This document shows positions 24,311-35,499 of a stretch of DNA of 64,000 nt, piece after piece. Made by a program: the position numbers and the translations under genes. How positions within the stretch are numbered: position 1 is the stretch's first letter; each line of letters starts with the position of its first letter. This stretch comes from Avena insularis (lineage: Eukaryota; Streptophyta; Magnoliopsida; Poales; Poaceae). The stretch is from positions 204,854,941-204,918,940 of the forward strand of contig CM042684.1 of the NCBI GenBank assembly GCA_023614405.1, given 5' to 3'. Below the pieces are notes generated by a model. The model was not told the origin of the DNA, searched no databases, and saw only the letters and a program-made list of their open reading frames with translations.

Positions 24311-24324
24311 GGAATCTGATACCA
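24311..24324 (-). other. E3 primer-binding site
   Basis: The minus strand reads TGGTATCAGATTCC three bases inside the 5' LTR; ten bases match the initiator Met tRNA complement. Confidence 0.85.
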
Positions 24325-24327
24325 ATA

Positions 24328-25269
24328 TGATAATGGGTGGCCCGATCTTCTCGTTGAGCACGTCATAGATGATGGTGGATGTAATGGAGATAACTTGTGG
24401 GATGCTGTGAATCACCGGTTGTTCCCCGTTGCTAATGCAACAGATCTCAACCCAGATGGTATTCGCAACTTCACACACTTGCGCATGTAGCCGCCGACCA
24501 CGAAGCGGGTTTGCAATCTACCAATTCCCAATGGAACAACAGAAAACACAAAAACTTTCAGTAGAAAACTACAGACCGAATCAAAGTGGAAGTATGGTAG
24601 ATATTCCTAATCGAATCAAAGAGGAACATATAATTTCAGATGAATGCTTGCAGTAGTTCAACGAAACAAGTATTGGTTTAATCTAAACAAGGTCTAACCC
24701 TAATTGTGGTGGCTGTGGGGATACTTAAAGAGGTTGGGGCGAGCTCCCCACAAACCAGGCCTAAAACCAGCCTTATTTTGGCCTAAACGGACCCGGTTCG
24801 ACTCAAACTGATACATACCGATCCATAGATGGGTTCGGCCTAATTGGCGGGCAGCCAAACATCGTGGAACACCTCAAACGTGTATTTCTTGGTGCGCCAC
24901 ATCCCTCTCTTTATCATACATGATTTCCTCATTGTCTCTGAGTGCGCCTGCCTGCCTCTCCTCCCTCGCGCACTTGATGATAATGGAAATCAGTTCTTGT
25001 TCTTCTCGCTGCAACTCTCCTTCTCCTCCACGTGCAACGCTTGTGTTGTCAACAAACCTGATCATACAAAGGTGCATAGACTTAGGCAGTATAAATTTCT
25101 CATCAAATAAAATATCAGATTCAATTATTATTGAGCTCACCTGTTGGCCAAGTAGTTTGCACGTGCTCTTGTAATATGTCCTATTCTGACTTCATTGGAC
25201 TTGTCTTGTGCAGCACCATTATCATCATCATTGGGAGAAAATGGTAAAGGACTAGGGATGTCCTCATCA
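24328..25269 (-). repeat. E3 5' LTR
   Basis: 942 bases, homologous to 17365-18306, with the tail motif ENFILPKS in the minus-strand frame 24874-25140. Confidence 0.92.
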
Positions 25270-26982
25270 CAACACGTGCGGGTCAGGTCGGAAAGGTGGC
25301 GTGATATGAACAATAGCTTCACATGTATTCGTCATCTTCAAGTCTTGCTTGCCTTCCACTCCGCATCCTCCCTCTCGGCTTGGCTGACTTGAAATAGCCC
25401 TTGGAGCCTTCATCTCCTTGCGTCTCCATACAAGCTTGGACCTAGGCGCCACCGTCTTCTTCTTCTCAACTCTTATTAGAACCCGTGGTTGCTAAACATG
25501 GACCTTCTTTGGACGACCTTGCATAAGATGAGTAATGCCTAGACCACACAACTGATGAACATGTCGATCCTTGCCTCTATGCATCTGCACAACTGTCCCA
25601 ACAAAATGCCTCACAGGTGTGCTAACAAAACTTCTCTTGTTACCCCGCTGCACCACATGCACTAGAACATCAGGAGCACAACTATCATCCGTCTGAACAC
25701 ATGTGTCAACACAAACAACCTTCTGAACACATGTTGCAACATCCTTCCTCTCAGCAATAAGATGATGCACTTCAACTGGCTTGTCACTAGCAAGTTCCAC
25801 TGTCTTGTCATCTACAAGCATAGCTAGAGCAATATCAACATTGTTGTACTGTGCATCATGCTCTCCATCCTGGACCTTAGCTATCCCATATTTTGGCTTA
25901 GCCTTACGCACCTTCTCCTTATGTACCACCAACTCTATATTAGACTTTATGTGATCATCCTGCATAGGCTTCAAAGTCTACTGTTTGCCACCATGCACAA
26001 AATAATATGTATTTGCTCTTCCAGCATGTGTAACATTGCGATCATACTGCCATGGATGACCAAGTAACAACCCACATACATCCAATGGCAACACAACGCA
26101 CTCAATCTCATCAACATAATCACCAACTATAAATGGCACACGCACCTTATGAGTTACCTTCACCATACCGCAACTATTTAACCACTGATGATGCTTAGGT
26201 TCAGGAATACGCCATGTGGAAAACCCGAACACTGCCACCATTGCCTTGCTAATGCCATTAGTATAGCTTCCTCCATCAATAATCAACTTGCATTCTTTGC
26301 CTTTGATCATACACTGTGTCTGAAATAAATTCCAACACTGACCCTTGTCAACTGCCATGCAAATCAGCCCACTTAATGGTACAACATCCTCCACGACATC
26401 CTTAACAACATCAGCCTTAACAACATCAACCGCTAATGCTTCAGAAATCATGGTTGCCACCTTGCTAACTATCGGCAATGGACCAACTGTCAACTTCTCA
26501 TGAGTAGTCATAGCCGTCGTGACTTTTGGTATAAGAGCTATACTCATGCCAACATCCACTATTCGATTCACAACCTTGGGCGGCTGCTCGATTTCCTCCA
26601 TATACGGTAATATGAAACCATTATGGAGAAAACTTTTGTATTCCTCCCAGGTATGAGAAAAACCATCTATTTCAACCGCCTCGGACCACCAACTTTCTAA
26701 CTCCTTGTCCACACACCGGTGAGCAAGAACATACCCATCATACCCAATAAACTTGTCATTGTATTTGTGACATCGATGGAAACCCCGTTCCATGTGCCTT
26801 TCCCAATCTTGGTACTCCTCAACTGTCACAAGTCTATGTAGGCACCAGCTAAGCTCAGATGCATCACGTGCCACTCCATTCAGGAGATCGAGATAGTCAT
26901 TGAAAACAGCACTAGACTTTTTGCCACGTGTACACCTCAAGCCCAAAGTATCTCCTGGAAAAGAATCCATCCTCACATGCAA
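25270..26982 (-). pseudogene. E2 gag-protease frame
   Basis: One minus-strand frame runs from Met 26982 with stops only at 25978 and 25492 before E3 interrupts it at 25270. A capsid-like core (YDGYVLAHRCVDKELESWW, SHTWEEYKSFLHNGFILPY) is followed by a retropepsin domain with LIIDGGSYTN, HHQWLNSCGMVKV and CGLLLGHPWQYD. The region from 25974 to 25300 is a basic, Val-rich segment I do not recognise. No polymerase domain is present. After E3 the internal end at 17331-17364 codes LPEGEDDD and enters the LTR. Confidence 0.8.
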
Positions 26983-27853
26983 AAACTTTCTCCGTAGACT
27001 GTTTGGTGATATCCGTGCACTGTTTCAGAAAATTTGGAACAAAACGGCACTGCACAAAAAAATCTGGAGTTGATTTGATCTATAAAAGTACACGGTCGTT
27101 TTTAGAGGAATATGCCGCGCGATAACTCCCTCGCACGGGACGTGCCTTCACCGCAGACAAAACGGAACAAAAATCTACCTAATTTAAGTCAAACCAGACT
27201 GCTTGCTTCTTTCCTTTTCTCACGGAACAAAATCAATCAAGATCTACACTTTTATTTCTTTCCAAGAGTCCACACGACAAACTTGGCGCCTGCAACTCAC
27301 GATACGGAAAGAAAAAACAAACTGATCGATCTGTATGGAAGGAGCTCATACGTGAATCCTCGAGAACCAGATCGGCAAGCACAATGGGCCGGCCCACTAG
27401 GCAACACTCCCAGCAACAACACTCCCAGTGAGGCAGTCAATGCCCCGAGCGGATCGACGGGATTTTTTTGACTGGGACCGATCGGATTTTTTCCAATGCC
27501 CTGAGCGGCAACACTCCTAGCTAGGCGCGTGATCCCTGATCGCGAGCAGGCCAAGGAACAGAGGCGGGTTCGATCGACTCGGTCGTGAGGCATACGGTGG
27601 CTAGTGTCCTCCTTTTTAAGCTCCCCACGATCGGATCTGGAAAACTTCTGCTCATGATCAGATCTTGAACAAAAAACCGATCCGGTGATCTCTACGATCA
27701 CCTCCTGGACGGAACCAGCTGATAGCGGATCAAATCAAGTGAGCACTCGATCCTGCAATCGCTACTCTCCTTGCTCCAGTCTAATCTGAATACTGTTGGT
27801 GAAGAAAATCCGCAGATCAATCAACAGAAAACACTCGCCTTGATAAACCTAGT
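26983..27853 (-). other. E2 untranslated leader
   Basis: No supported ORF. Colinear copies are not present in the window. I see no repeat or palindrome array like that of E1. Confidence 0.6.
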
Positions 27854-27865
27854 AATCTGATACCA
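27854..27865 (-). other. E2 primer-binding site
   Basis: The minus strand reads TGGTATCAGATT two bases inside the 5' LTR, initiator Met tRNA type. Confidence 0.85.
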
Positions 27866-27867
27866 CA

Positions 27868-28408
27868 TGATACGAATCAAGCCAGTGATCCTTGAGTTTT
27901 GTCCCGATCTTTCACAGCGAGTAACCCGGATAGTAATCCTTCCAATCATGCGATGAACGCAACCTGAAGAAGAGGAATCAATCCAGCAAGTAACATCATG
28001 AAGATCACCACGCCTCAAACCTAAGAACGTCAATCCTTGATTAACACAAGAACCTTTGTATCAATAATCTGATAAACCGTATTACCGTCCCCGGAGGGAT
28101 GATACATGGTGGACCACAATATAGTTTTTAGACTAAACAACTGAACTCCCCTAAACCCTAGGCGGTTGGCTCCTTTATATAGGAGGCCTGCAACTAGTCG
28201 GTTGGATAAACCCAAACCGAACACAAAAACAAACTCGAACCTTAGACTCGTACTCAATAACATAGCAAAATAATTGACACAACCTTAGACTTATCATTAC
28301 ATATCGTAGGTCTTCCTGGCGTGCCAATCATCAATGGGATGTGCCCGCATCACCTAGCTTGGTGGAGTCCTGAAATTAGGCTTCACCTCATCCTTCGTGC
28401 CCATATAA
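27868..28408 (-). repeat. E2 5' LTR
   Basis: 541 bases, TGATACGA to CCCATATAA, followed by target duplication CTCAT. The TATA motif tttatatagg lies near 28174-28183. Confidence 0.92.
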
Positions 28409-28413
28409 CTCAT

Positions 28414-29069
28414 GGCCAAGCTCGGTGTCAAGCTACTCTTCTCCTCCGCATCGCATCCTCAAACCGATGGCTAAACCGAAGTTGTCAACCAAAGCCTCGG
28501 GACTCTCCTCCGTGCATTGATCAAGAAAAACCGCAAGGATTGGGAGGAATGCATTCCACATGCCGAGTTCGCCTACAATCGTGTCAAGCACTCCACAGCC
28601 AAGATGAGTCCCTTCATGATCATCTATGGTTTCAAGCCTCTTACTGCACTCGACATCCTACTGCTACCTATTATTGAGCGCACCAGCATGGACGTCGACA
28701 AGCGCACCCAAGCTATGAAGAAGCTTCACAAAGAAACAAGAGCTAAAATCGAGCAACAAGTCTGATGCCAAGCTTCAAGGTTAAACAAGGATAAGAGGGA
28801 GATGCTATTTGAAGAAGGTGACCTTTTGTGAATACACCTAAGTAAAGACCACTTCCCCAAAGAATGCGACTCCAAACTCAAGCCTCGAGGAGATAGTCCC
28901 TTCAAGGTCCTCAAGAGAATCAACAACAACGCCTACATCATCGACATTCCGACCTCCAAGTACCTTGAAAGTAATAAATTCAATGTCAAGGACCTCTCAC
29001 CCTACCATGGAGATGGGTAAGATGATAACCATGAAGAGTCGAGGACGACTCTTTTCCAAGGGTGGGAGA
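28414..29069 (+). pseudogene. E4 integrase, second part
   Basis: It resumes at GKLGVKLL-type sequence and SHPQTDG, then a stop, then TEVVNQSLGTLLRALIKK with the catalytic Glu retained. The C-terminal part includes ECIPHAEFAYNRVKHST, and ends with [13 protein letters not shown] and [12 protein letters not shown]. Stops occur near 28470, 28763, 28831 and 29020. The polypurine tract caagggtgggaga (29057-29069) precedes the LTR. Confidence 0.87.
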
Positions 29070-29348
29070 TGATGCAGCCCATCCTACAGACGCTCGTACA
29101 TCAACACCACCAAGTCCCCCAAGTGGACCATTTACTCGTGCTCGAGCCAAGCTCCTTCAAGCTAAGGTGAATTCGCTCCTTGTCTCATGTAATTTCAATA
29201 CATACTTGGACGGCTTCCTACTTCATGCCAATACTTTATGCATCATCAGGTATGAACCCCATGAAGAAATGCCAAGGGAAGCAGCCAAGCCATCACAAGA
29301 CGAAGCGCCAGACCAAACCAACGACAGAACCGACGTACTAGAAATCTC

Positions 29349-29500
29349 GCCGGAACTTCCGGCACATGCTCCGGCAGACTAGACCCCTGACTGGAATTTC
29401 CGGCGCTTGCCGAAACCAACCGGCGCTGACCGAACTACGCCTCTATGAGCCGTTCCGGTTTCGACCGGAATTTCCAGCGGCGATCGTAAATTCCGGCGCC
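29349..29500 (+). repeat. Palindrome array in E4 U3 (CCGGAACTTCCGG type)
   Basis: A perfect 7-1-7 palindrome lies at 29349-29363, with decayed copies such as tggaatttccgg (29392-29403), accggaatttcc (29464-29475) and aaattccgg. Placement matches the arrays in the other E1-type LTRs. Confidence 0.75.
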
Positions 29501-29644
29501 GATTCCGACGTCGCGGGACTTATTGCCGGAATCGCCTCCCCAAATGCCTACATAGGTTTGATGCCCTAGAATATTCCTATTTCATCCAGTTTTTACCTTT
29601 TTATACCTAAAGTACCCTTGAACTAGTGGCTGGCCAACATATAG

Positions 29645-30666
29645 TGTTGAGGGCAAACCTCTAGGGTGGCCCGATCTTTCACGATTCCCTTTCAAATCAG
29701 GGATGAAGTGCAGGGGAAGGAGGAGAGGATGAACATGACGAATGGACGCACGAAGAACGCGATGAACACACACATGCCAAACCACGATACACACCAATAG
29801 CTCACGCCGGCGGTGACCGGTCCGGCGCAATCCCTAGGATTAGCGTCGGGCGGAGGACTCTCTCTCGAACCGGCACGGCGAGATGGGAGACTCGGTGAGA
29901 TCTTGACGTCTTGGCAAAAGGGACACCGATACCAAGGCCTTGTACAACGCGGAGGCACGATGCAAACTCCAACAAGGATTGGGATATTTGGTGCTCCTTT
30001 GTCAAAGGAGCATGAGGCAAGAACTAGATAGATCCACAAGGGGTTTCCACTAATTCCAAATATCATGGCTAGGGTTTACAATGGAGGTGGGGGACTATAT
30101 ATAGGCCAGCCACTTAAACAGGGGTACTTTAGGAATAAAGGACAAGTTCTAGACGGACTAAGGGGTACATGGGCCGCAGGCCCAAAGGCCTTTTCATGCC
30201 TGGCGTCGGTCGGACCAGGGACTCCGGTGTGGTGGACCAGAGACTCCGGTCAGTCTCCGGACCAGCCTCCGGAGGGGCCTTCAGATTGTCCCAGCCCGGT
30301 GGAGGGGTCAGACCGGAGGGTGGGCCGGAGTCTCCGGGGTCTTCTGGCCGGAGAATTTGGTGGACCGGAGACTCCGATGTGGGCAGACCGGAGACTCCGG
30401 TCTGAATAGCTCAAGCGGCTCCTGCTTCACGCTCTGCTCCTTGTTCTCCATCCTTGGGTGCTTGGTGATGAGTCGAGGCTTCGTACCTGATGATGCATAG
30501 TGTAGTTGCATGAAGTAGCACACCATCCAAGGAGGTATCAAATTGGCACGAGGAGAGGAGCGAGTTCACCTTAACTTGTAGGAGTTTGGCTCGGGCACGA
30601 GTCATGGGTCCACTTGCCGGACTTGTTGGTGTAGATGTAGGAGCGTTCGTAGGAAGGGCTGCATCA
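29645..30666 (-). mobile_element. S2: solo LTR of the E1 family
   Basis: 1022 bases, TGTTGAGG to GCTGCATCA, with perfect duplications TATAG (29640-29644 and 30667-30671). It carries the TATA box (near 30091-30101), CCGGAGACTCCGG repeats (30212-30405) and the tail ORF at 30411-30725. Confidence 0.94.
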
Positions 30667-31130
30667 TATAGTCCCCCACCTCCATTAGAAACCCCAAGCA
30701 TGATATTTGGAAAAAAAATTGACATAGATATTTGGATTTAGTGCAAACCCATTATGGATCTATCTAGTTCTTGCCTCATGCTCCTTTGACAAAGGAGCAC
30801 CAAATATCACAAACTTCATAGGAGTTTGCATCGTGCCTCCGTGTTGTATAAGGCCTAGGCATCGGATTCCCTTTCCCTAGACGTCAAGATCTCACCGAGT
30901 CTCCTTACTCGTCATGCCGGTTCGAGAGAGAGTCCTCTGCCCGACACCGATCCTAGGGATTGCGCCAGACTAGTCACCGCCAGCGTGAGCTTTTGGTATG
31001 TGCATGTGTTCATCGTGTTCTTCGTGCGTGAGATCGTCATGCTCATCCTCCTCTCCTTCGCCCGCACTCCATCCTCGATTTGAACGAGATTCGTGAAAGA
31101 TCGGGCCACCCTACAGGTTTGCCCTCAACA

Positions 31131-33312
31131 TATTCTTTCCAAGGAAATACTTGGTTAGCTAAAAGAACTAGAGAAAAAGCTTCCACAACTAACCATCATA
31201 CCGATAAAAAGCTTTACCCTACTATATTAAATCACTCTAGGTAGCATTAAATCTTTGGAAATCAACCAACTAAGATAAAAAACTCAAACTTCAAAAGTGG
31301 GAGACATAGGACATACCTCTCATAAGTCACTTCATAATCCTCTTCCTTATAGGGATGTGTTCCTTCAAAAATCAAGCATGATTACTCCCCTAATAATATT
31401 AATGCATAGAGGCAAAGTGCGAATACACATTACGAAAAAGGAAAAACAGAAAATATTTTTGTATTTTTCAGGATAGGGATTAAAAATAGAAAAGAACTTG
31501 TGACCAAGCAAGGAACTAAGAAAAAACAAACGAAAAAAGCAAAATAAAAACAAAAGCAAACGGAAAATCAAAGTGTTGGAACAAGCCAACACGAGTGTTT
31601 CAAAGCTCCCAAGGAGTTGGAGTACAACCTTGTTATTACACAAATAAAATTTCTAGGGAACACATCCCCATGCTCAGCTGTTGCAAGCCATTTTATTGCT
31701 CATTGTGGTGGCGGTGGATAATCTCCCATGTTCCTTTGGCTGCTCCAATCATGGAACTGGGTGGTGAGGTTCGGAGAAGCATCTCGATGGTTGATGGGGA
31801 GGTTGTTCATGTTTGGATATTTCCTTTGAGAGCATAGATATCTTCATAGATGGTGTAGTAGTTTGATGACTACACTTCTTGTTCAGGTCCTTCTTGTTCT
31901 ACTTCTTCATCTTCTCCTCCTCCTCCCACGGGTATTTCTTGATCGGGTAGACATGCCTCAACCTGCGCATCAAAACGCAAATGTCCATCCTCGACAGTGA
32001 ATAGTCCATTAGGAAAAGGAGCTGGGATCAAGTGATCTGCTCTAGGTATATCAAGGAAGTATCTACCATTAGTTCTAGAAATAATACCAGATGCTCTTAG
32101 AGTATAAAAACATAGAAGGTTACTTCATGTCAATGGTTGGATGTTACCTAGGTTGATGTGAATTGAGCATGCATGAACGGTCACAACTCCTCCTCCACAT
32201 ATGGCTCCTCGAGATTACAAAGCTTGATGCTTAAGGTAAAACACAAGAAGGGCGCCCAAATTTGGCGTTAAGTTAAAATTAATAATAGTAGCTTTTACAA
32301 GGGCCATCATGTCCTCCTCATTGACTCTAGTAAAATCGCCACGTGCCTGCAAGGTGTTACCAATAACATAAAACAAATAGAGAATAGCAGGATGATCAAT
32401 ATGGTTCCCCTTGGGTGTGTTTCCACAAATTCTCATTAAATTAAAGTACTGCCAAGGTGCAGCATTTAAAAAAAAGGTGGCAGAGCATATGTCGATGGTG
32501 TTGTTGGCAAACCCAAAACATTGAGCCTATTGGTCGAGCATCAAGGAGTACTCACAGTTCATAAGACGGAAGTTGATGTGATCAACTCCAGGAATTTGAT
32601 CCCTGGAACAATAGTGAGAGCACACTGTATGCGTCAAGGTGCTGAGGAACCTCAAGCGTCAAGCGACGATACATGGCGACATCCTGGAAGACAAAGTCAT
32701 ACAAACCAACGTTCTTGCAAAGTAAATCAAAATCAACATGAATGCCAAGTTGGTTCAGGATATAGGGACATGCCCACTTGGTTGACTTGATTTCTCGGAG
32801 CTTGAGACGGTCAAAACGGTTCAGCTGAAACTGCTCGGTGAACTCGATACCAAGTGATCGGGGGTGAATGTATTAATGGGTGGTGCGGAAGGTTCCGCAG
32901 CCATCACACATGTACGGATCCTCGTATTCATCTAAAACAAAATAAATAAAGATTGCTAATTAAATTTTTATTCCAATAGAAACATAGCATATCTGATCCT
33001 CTACACTAGTGACAAAAGAAACTCTAAAAACAATACTATGCATGCTCAATATAAAGATTCGATCAAGAACAAGACCTAAGTCTAGATTGACAATGATGAA
33101 AGATTGAGTGAAGCTTTGGTACAAATAAGTTGGGGACCATGGAGAATCATACCTTAGATCGATTGGGTGCGAGGAAACAAAGAAAGATTGAGTAAATTTG
33201 AAGATCCAATGGAGGTGGTTTGGAGTTTGGAGGAAGAAGAAAGATAAAATTTGTGTTTTGGGGATTTTTAGGTTACCTCCTCGTAGTGTTATGGTAGCCG
33301 CATACATGGTAC
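31131..33312 (-). pseudogene. Degenerate Athila-like gag (ORF1) remnant
   Basis: The minus strand from about 32940 reads EDPYMCDGCGTFRTTH, then LGIEFTEQFQLNRFDRLKL, KWACPYILNQLGIHVDFDLL and FVFQDVAMYRRLTLE. The segment 32436-32215 has DHPAILYLFYVIGNTLQARGD, which resembles the conserved ORF1 region of plant Athila elements. Several stops break the frame. The stretch 31131-31900 is AT-rich and shows nothing I can name. Confidence 0.5.
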
Positions 33313-34595
33313 GAGCAGGCGGTACGGCCGGTGTCGTTGTATTGGGAATGGAAGTGCCTAAGGAGGCTAGATAGAGGTGTGGGGACTAGCAGGAAAGCTC
33401 GTGACGGCGTCCGCAAGGCAGGATTGGGTACGAGCGAGTGTAGCGAGACCTAGGAAGTGCCTAGGTTCGGCGCTCTCGTGGTGAGGTAAAACTCTTACTC
33501 CCGCCGATCTGACTATGTGTAGAATATAGAGTACACTTGCTCCTCGAGCTGTATGAACTAGCTACATCTTAAATGCTCAACCCTTGCTACGAGAGCGTTG
33601 CCCCTCCTTATATAGGAAAAGGGGCAATAGACTCACTGGCCAGGTCGGTTGGCAGGTCCCACACGCGGCCCCCAGCCGGCTGGTCATCTACAGTACCTGG
33701 TAGTGTCTGACATGTCGAAGGTACACGCTGTGCGGGTCGTGATGGGTACAATGAATGCCGTGCGAGCCTGTCATCAGCAACCGGCCACTATGCCTGCATC
33801 GCTTGCAAAGTCTTCGATATGGCCTCGTAGTTGTGATTCTTGTCGCTGTACCAGGGCGTACCATGCACTGTGCAGCATGTCGTCCTGTCCTCCTGATTTC
33901 GTCTAGCTAAGCCCGTGTAGCCACATCCGTGTCTTGTCCCCCTTCCTTATTCCGGCTACCAGCTGGTAGCCGGGACGAGGTGCCTGCGTCCGACTATGAT
34001 CTACTAGCCGGACGCGAGACGTCTGCCCTTGTTCTTGTCCAGTCAGGGTACCCGGGGGTTATCCCCCCGACACTAGCCCTCGAGCACGTGTGGATTTCGC
34101 ACTTAGGTGAAATGTGCACGCGCTCCCTCTTGCGTTTGAATTTTGTATCAGGCTGTAGGCTGACGGTTACGCTACCCGTGACGTTAGTGCTGACGCTGGC
34201 CATGCGCCCATGTGCCATCATTGTACTGCCACGCGTAGCACTGCGTCCCATCGCACGTCCCGCACGTCGCCTGGGGAACCGCCGCTTGCCGCTTCGGTTT
34301 CCAGCCCAGGATCCTTTGCGCGCACGGTGCCAACACAGGGGATCCGCAGCCGGTGGCGTGGCCCGGTGGGTTCCACGCGGCAACGTAGACGGTTGCCCTC
34401 CCTGGGCGTAAATACCGCCTAGGGGAGAAGTTATCTCCATCCGCACCTTTCCTTCGCACTTCCCCCTACGCCTCCTCTGCTTCCTCGCTGCCTTTGTGCG
34501 CTCACCGCCGGATTCGCTGTGCCACCCATTTAGCGTCACCAGCAACACGGACCCCCGCTTCTCAGCACCCGCCACCACGGCCAACAAAGAGGTGA
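33313..34595. repeat. GC-rich LTR-like debris
   Basis: The minus strand has a TATA-like ctatataaggagggg near 33605-33619 and a possible LTR start TGTCGGGGGGATAACCCCC (right end at 34072). To its right, 34073-34595 is CpG-rich, with a TAAATA motif near 34410 followed by pyrimidine-rich sequence that looks like a plus-strand LTR. ORFs at 33929-34411 and 33994-34707 match nothing known to me. E5 truncates it at 34596. Confidence 0.35.
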
Positions 34596-35499
34596 TGATA
34601 TGGGGTGGCCCGATCTTCTCATCAAGCACTTTTCGATGATGATAATGTGGATAGATAACTAGCCTGTAGCTATGAACTCTCCCGCTCGAACCCTGATGCC
34701 AATGCAATAGCTCTTGAACCTTGTAGGATATTCACAACACCACGCTCTTGTGCACGTAGCCGTCGACCACGAACGGTAGTTTGCAATCTACTAATTCCCA
34801 GTGGAACAACAGATCACACTCAATTATAGTTGGTAAAATCGATCACAGGGTAATTCTAGAGGTTCTATGAAAGAAAAAACTACAAAATATTTTACCGTGG
34901 TCTAAAACCCTAAACTAGTGCGCCCCATCTATTTATGAATCTGGGGTGAGGTGGCCTAAGATGGGATCCGAGTTGGTCCCACCCAACTAGGTACAAACCG
35001 ACCCAAAAGGGTTCGGCCTCAATGTCTCTGTTGTGGCAGAGTTTCAGTCGCTTTCTCTACTATGACATCCTGCCGTGTCAGAGTTGGACTCTGTTTTCCT
35101 ACCGTGGCAGAGAATAGGTGCTTTTCTCTACCGCGGCAGAGAACTTGCTCCTTTGGTTGATCTTCGTCTTGGACAGCTCCTTGTGCTTCCTTCCTCTCCT
35201 CCCTCGCGCATTCTTCATTGATCAACACGCCATGTTCCATTAGATCCTCACTCCTTGCTATGCCTTCTTCTCCTAAGTACCTGATCATGCAATAATTCAA
35301 AGACTTGGGTAGTATAAAATTCTCATTAACTAAAACACCAGGTTCATTAAGAAACAAGTTCACCTATTGTTCTAGTAGCTTAGCACGAACTCTTGTAATT
35401 GGTCCAATCCTTATCTCATTGGATTAATCTTTCTTTGTAGGAATCGGAACATCATCATTAGCAATTGGGGTACGTGTAACTGTACGGATGTCCTCATCG
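34596..35499 (-). repeat. E5 3' LTR with LTR-encoded tail
   Basis: Plus-strand start TGATATGGGG, 904 bases. The tail frame (35424-35019) reads IGPITRVRAKLL, then ENFILPKSLNYCMIRYLG, with stops near 35424 and 35363. Its U3 has inverted repeats of a different type, for example CTCTACCGCGGCAGAG near 35133-35148. Confidence 0.88.

Larger units (their letters stand above)
17365..25269 (-). mobile_element. E3: complete Ty3/Gypsy element nested in E2
   Basis: Two 942-base LTRs (17365-18306 and 24328-25269) enclose gag, zinc knuckle, protease, RT, RNase H and integrase on the minus strand. The target duplication is CAACG (17360-17364) and CAACA (25270-25274), one mismatch. The primer-binding site is at 24311-24324. 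It inserted near the 3' end of the E2 internal region. Its RT-integrase frame is long, with few lesions, so it is among the better preserved coding copies here. It is a family distinct from E1 and related to E5 and E0. Confidence 0.94.
16787..28408 (-). mobile_element. E2: non-autonomous Gypsy element with gag-protease only, hosting E3
   Basis: LTRs at 16787-17330 and 27868-28408 are flanked by perfect CTCAT duplications (16782-16786 and 28409-28413). The primer-binding site (27854-27865) and polypurine tract (17331-17344) are in place. After removing E3 the internal region is only about 2.6 kb and codes gag and a protease-like domain, with no RT, RNase H or integrase. This resembles the non-autonomous CRM-related elements known in grasses. 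Replication would need proteins from an autonomous relative. Confidence 0.9.
16457..31130 (+). mobile_element. E4: plus-strand Gypsy host element, 3' part (E1 type)
   Basis: The visible parts of E4 are integrase (16457-16786 and 28414-29069) and 3' LTR (29070-29644 and 30672-31130). C1, E2 and S2 are insertions in it. Its integrase is closely similar to that of E1. Gag, protease and RT must lie left of C1, outside the window. The sequence after 31130 is unrelated to the LTR. Confidence 0.85.
29070..31130 (+). repeat. E4 3' LTR, split by S2 (29070-29644 and 30672-31130)
   Basis: TGATGCAGCCC ... GCCCTCAACA, about 1.03 kb once S2 and its duplication are removed. It begins with the LTR-encoded tail (SGPFTRARAKLLQAKVNSLL, LCIIRYE at 29062-29382). 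It then has a palindrome array of a third sequence type (GCCGGAACTTCCGGC at 29349-29363). Confidence 0.88.

Noticed and set aside
33929..34707. ORFs of 160 and 237 codons on opposite strands
   Set aside because: They overlap in CpG-rich LTR-like DNA, cross the E5 border, and show no domain or codon signal.
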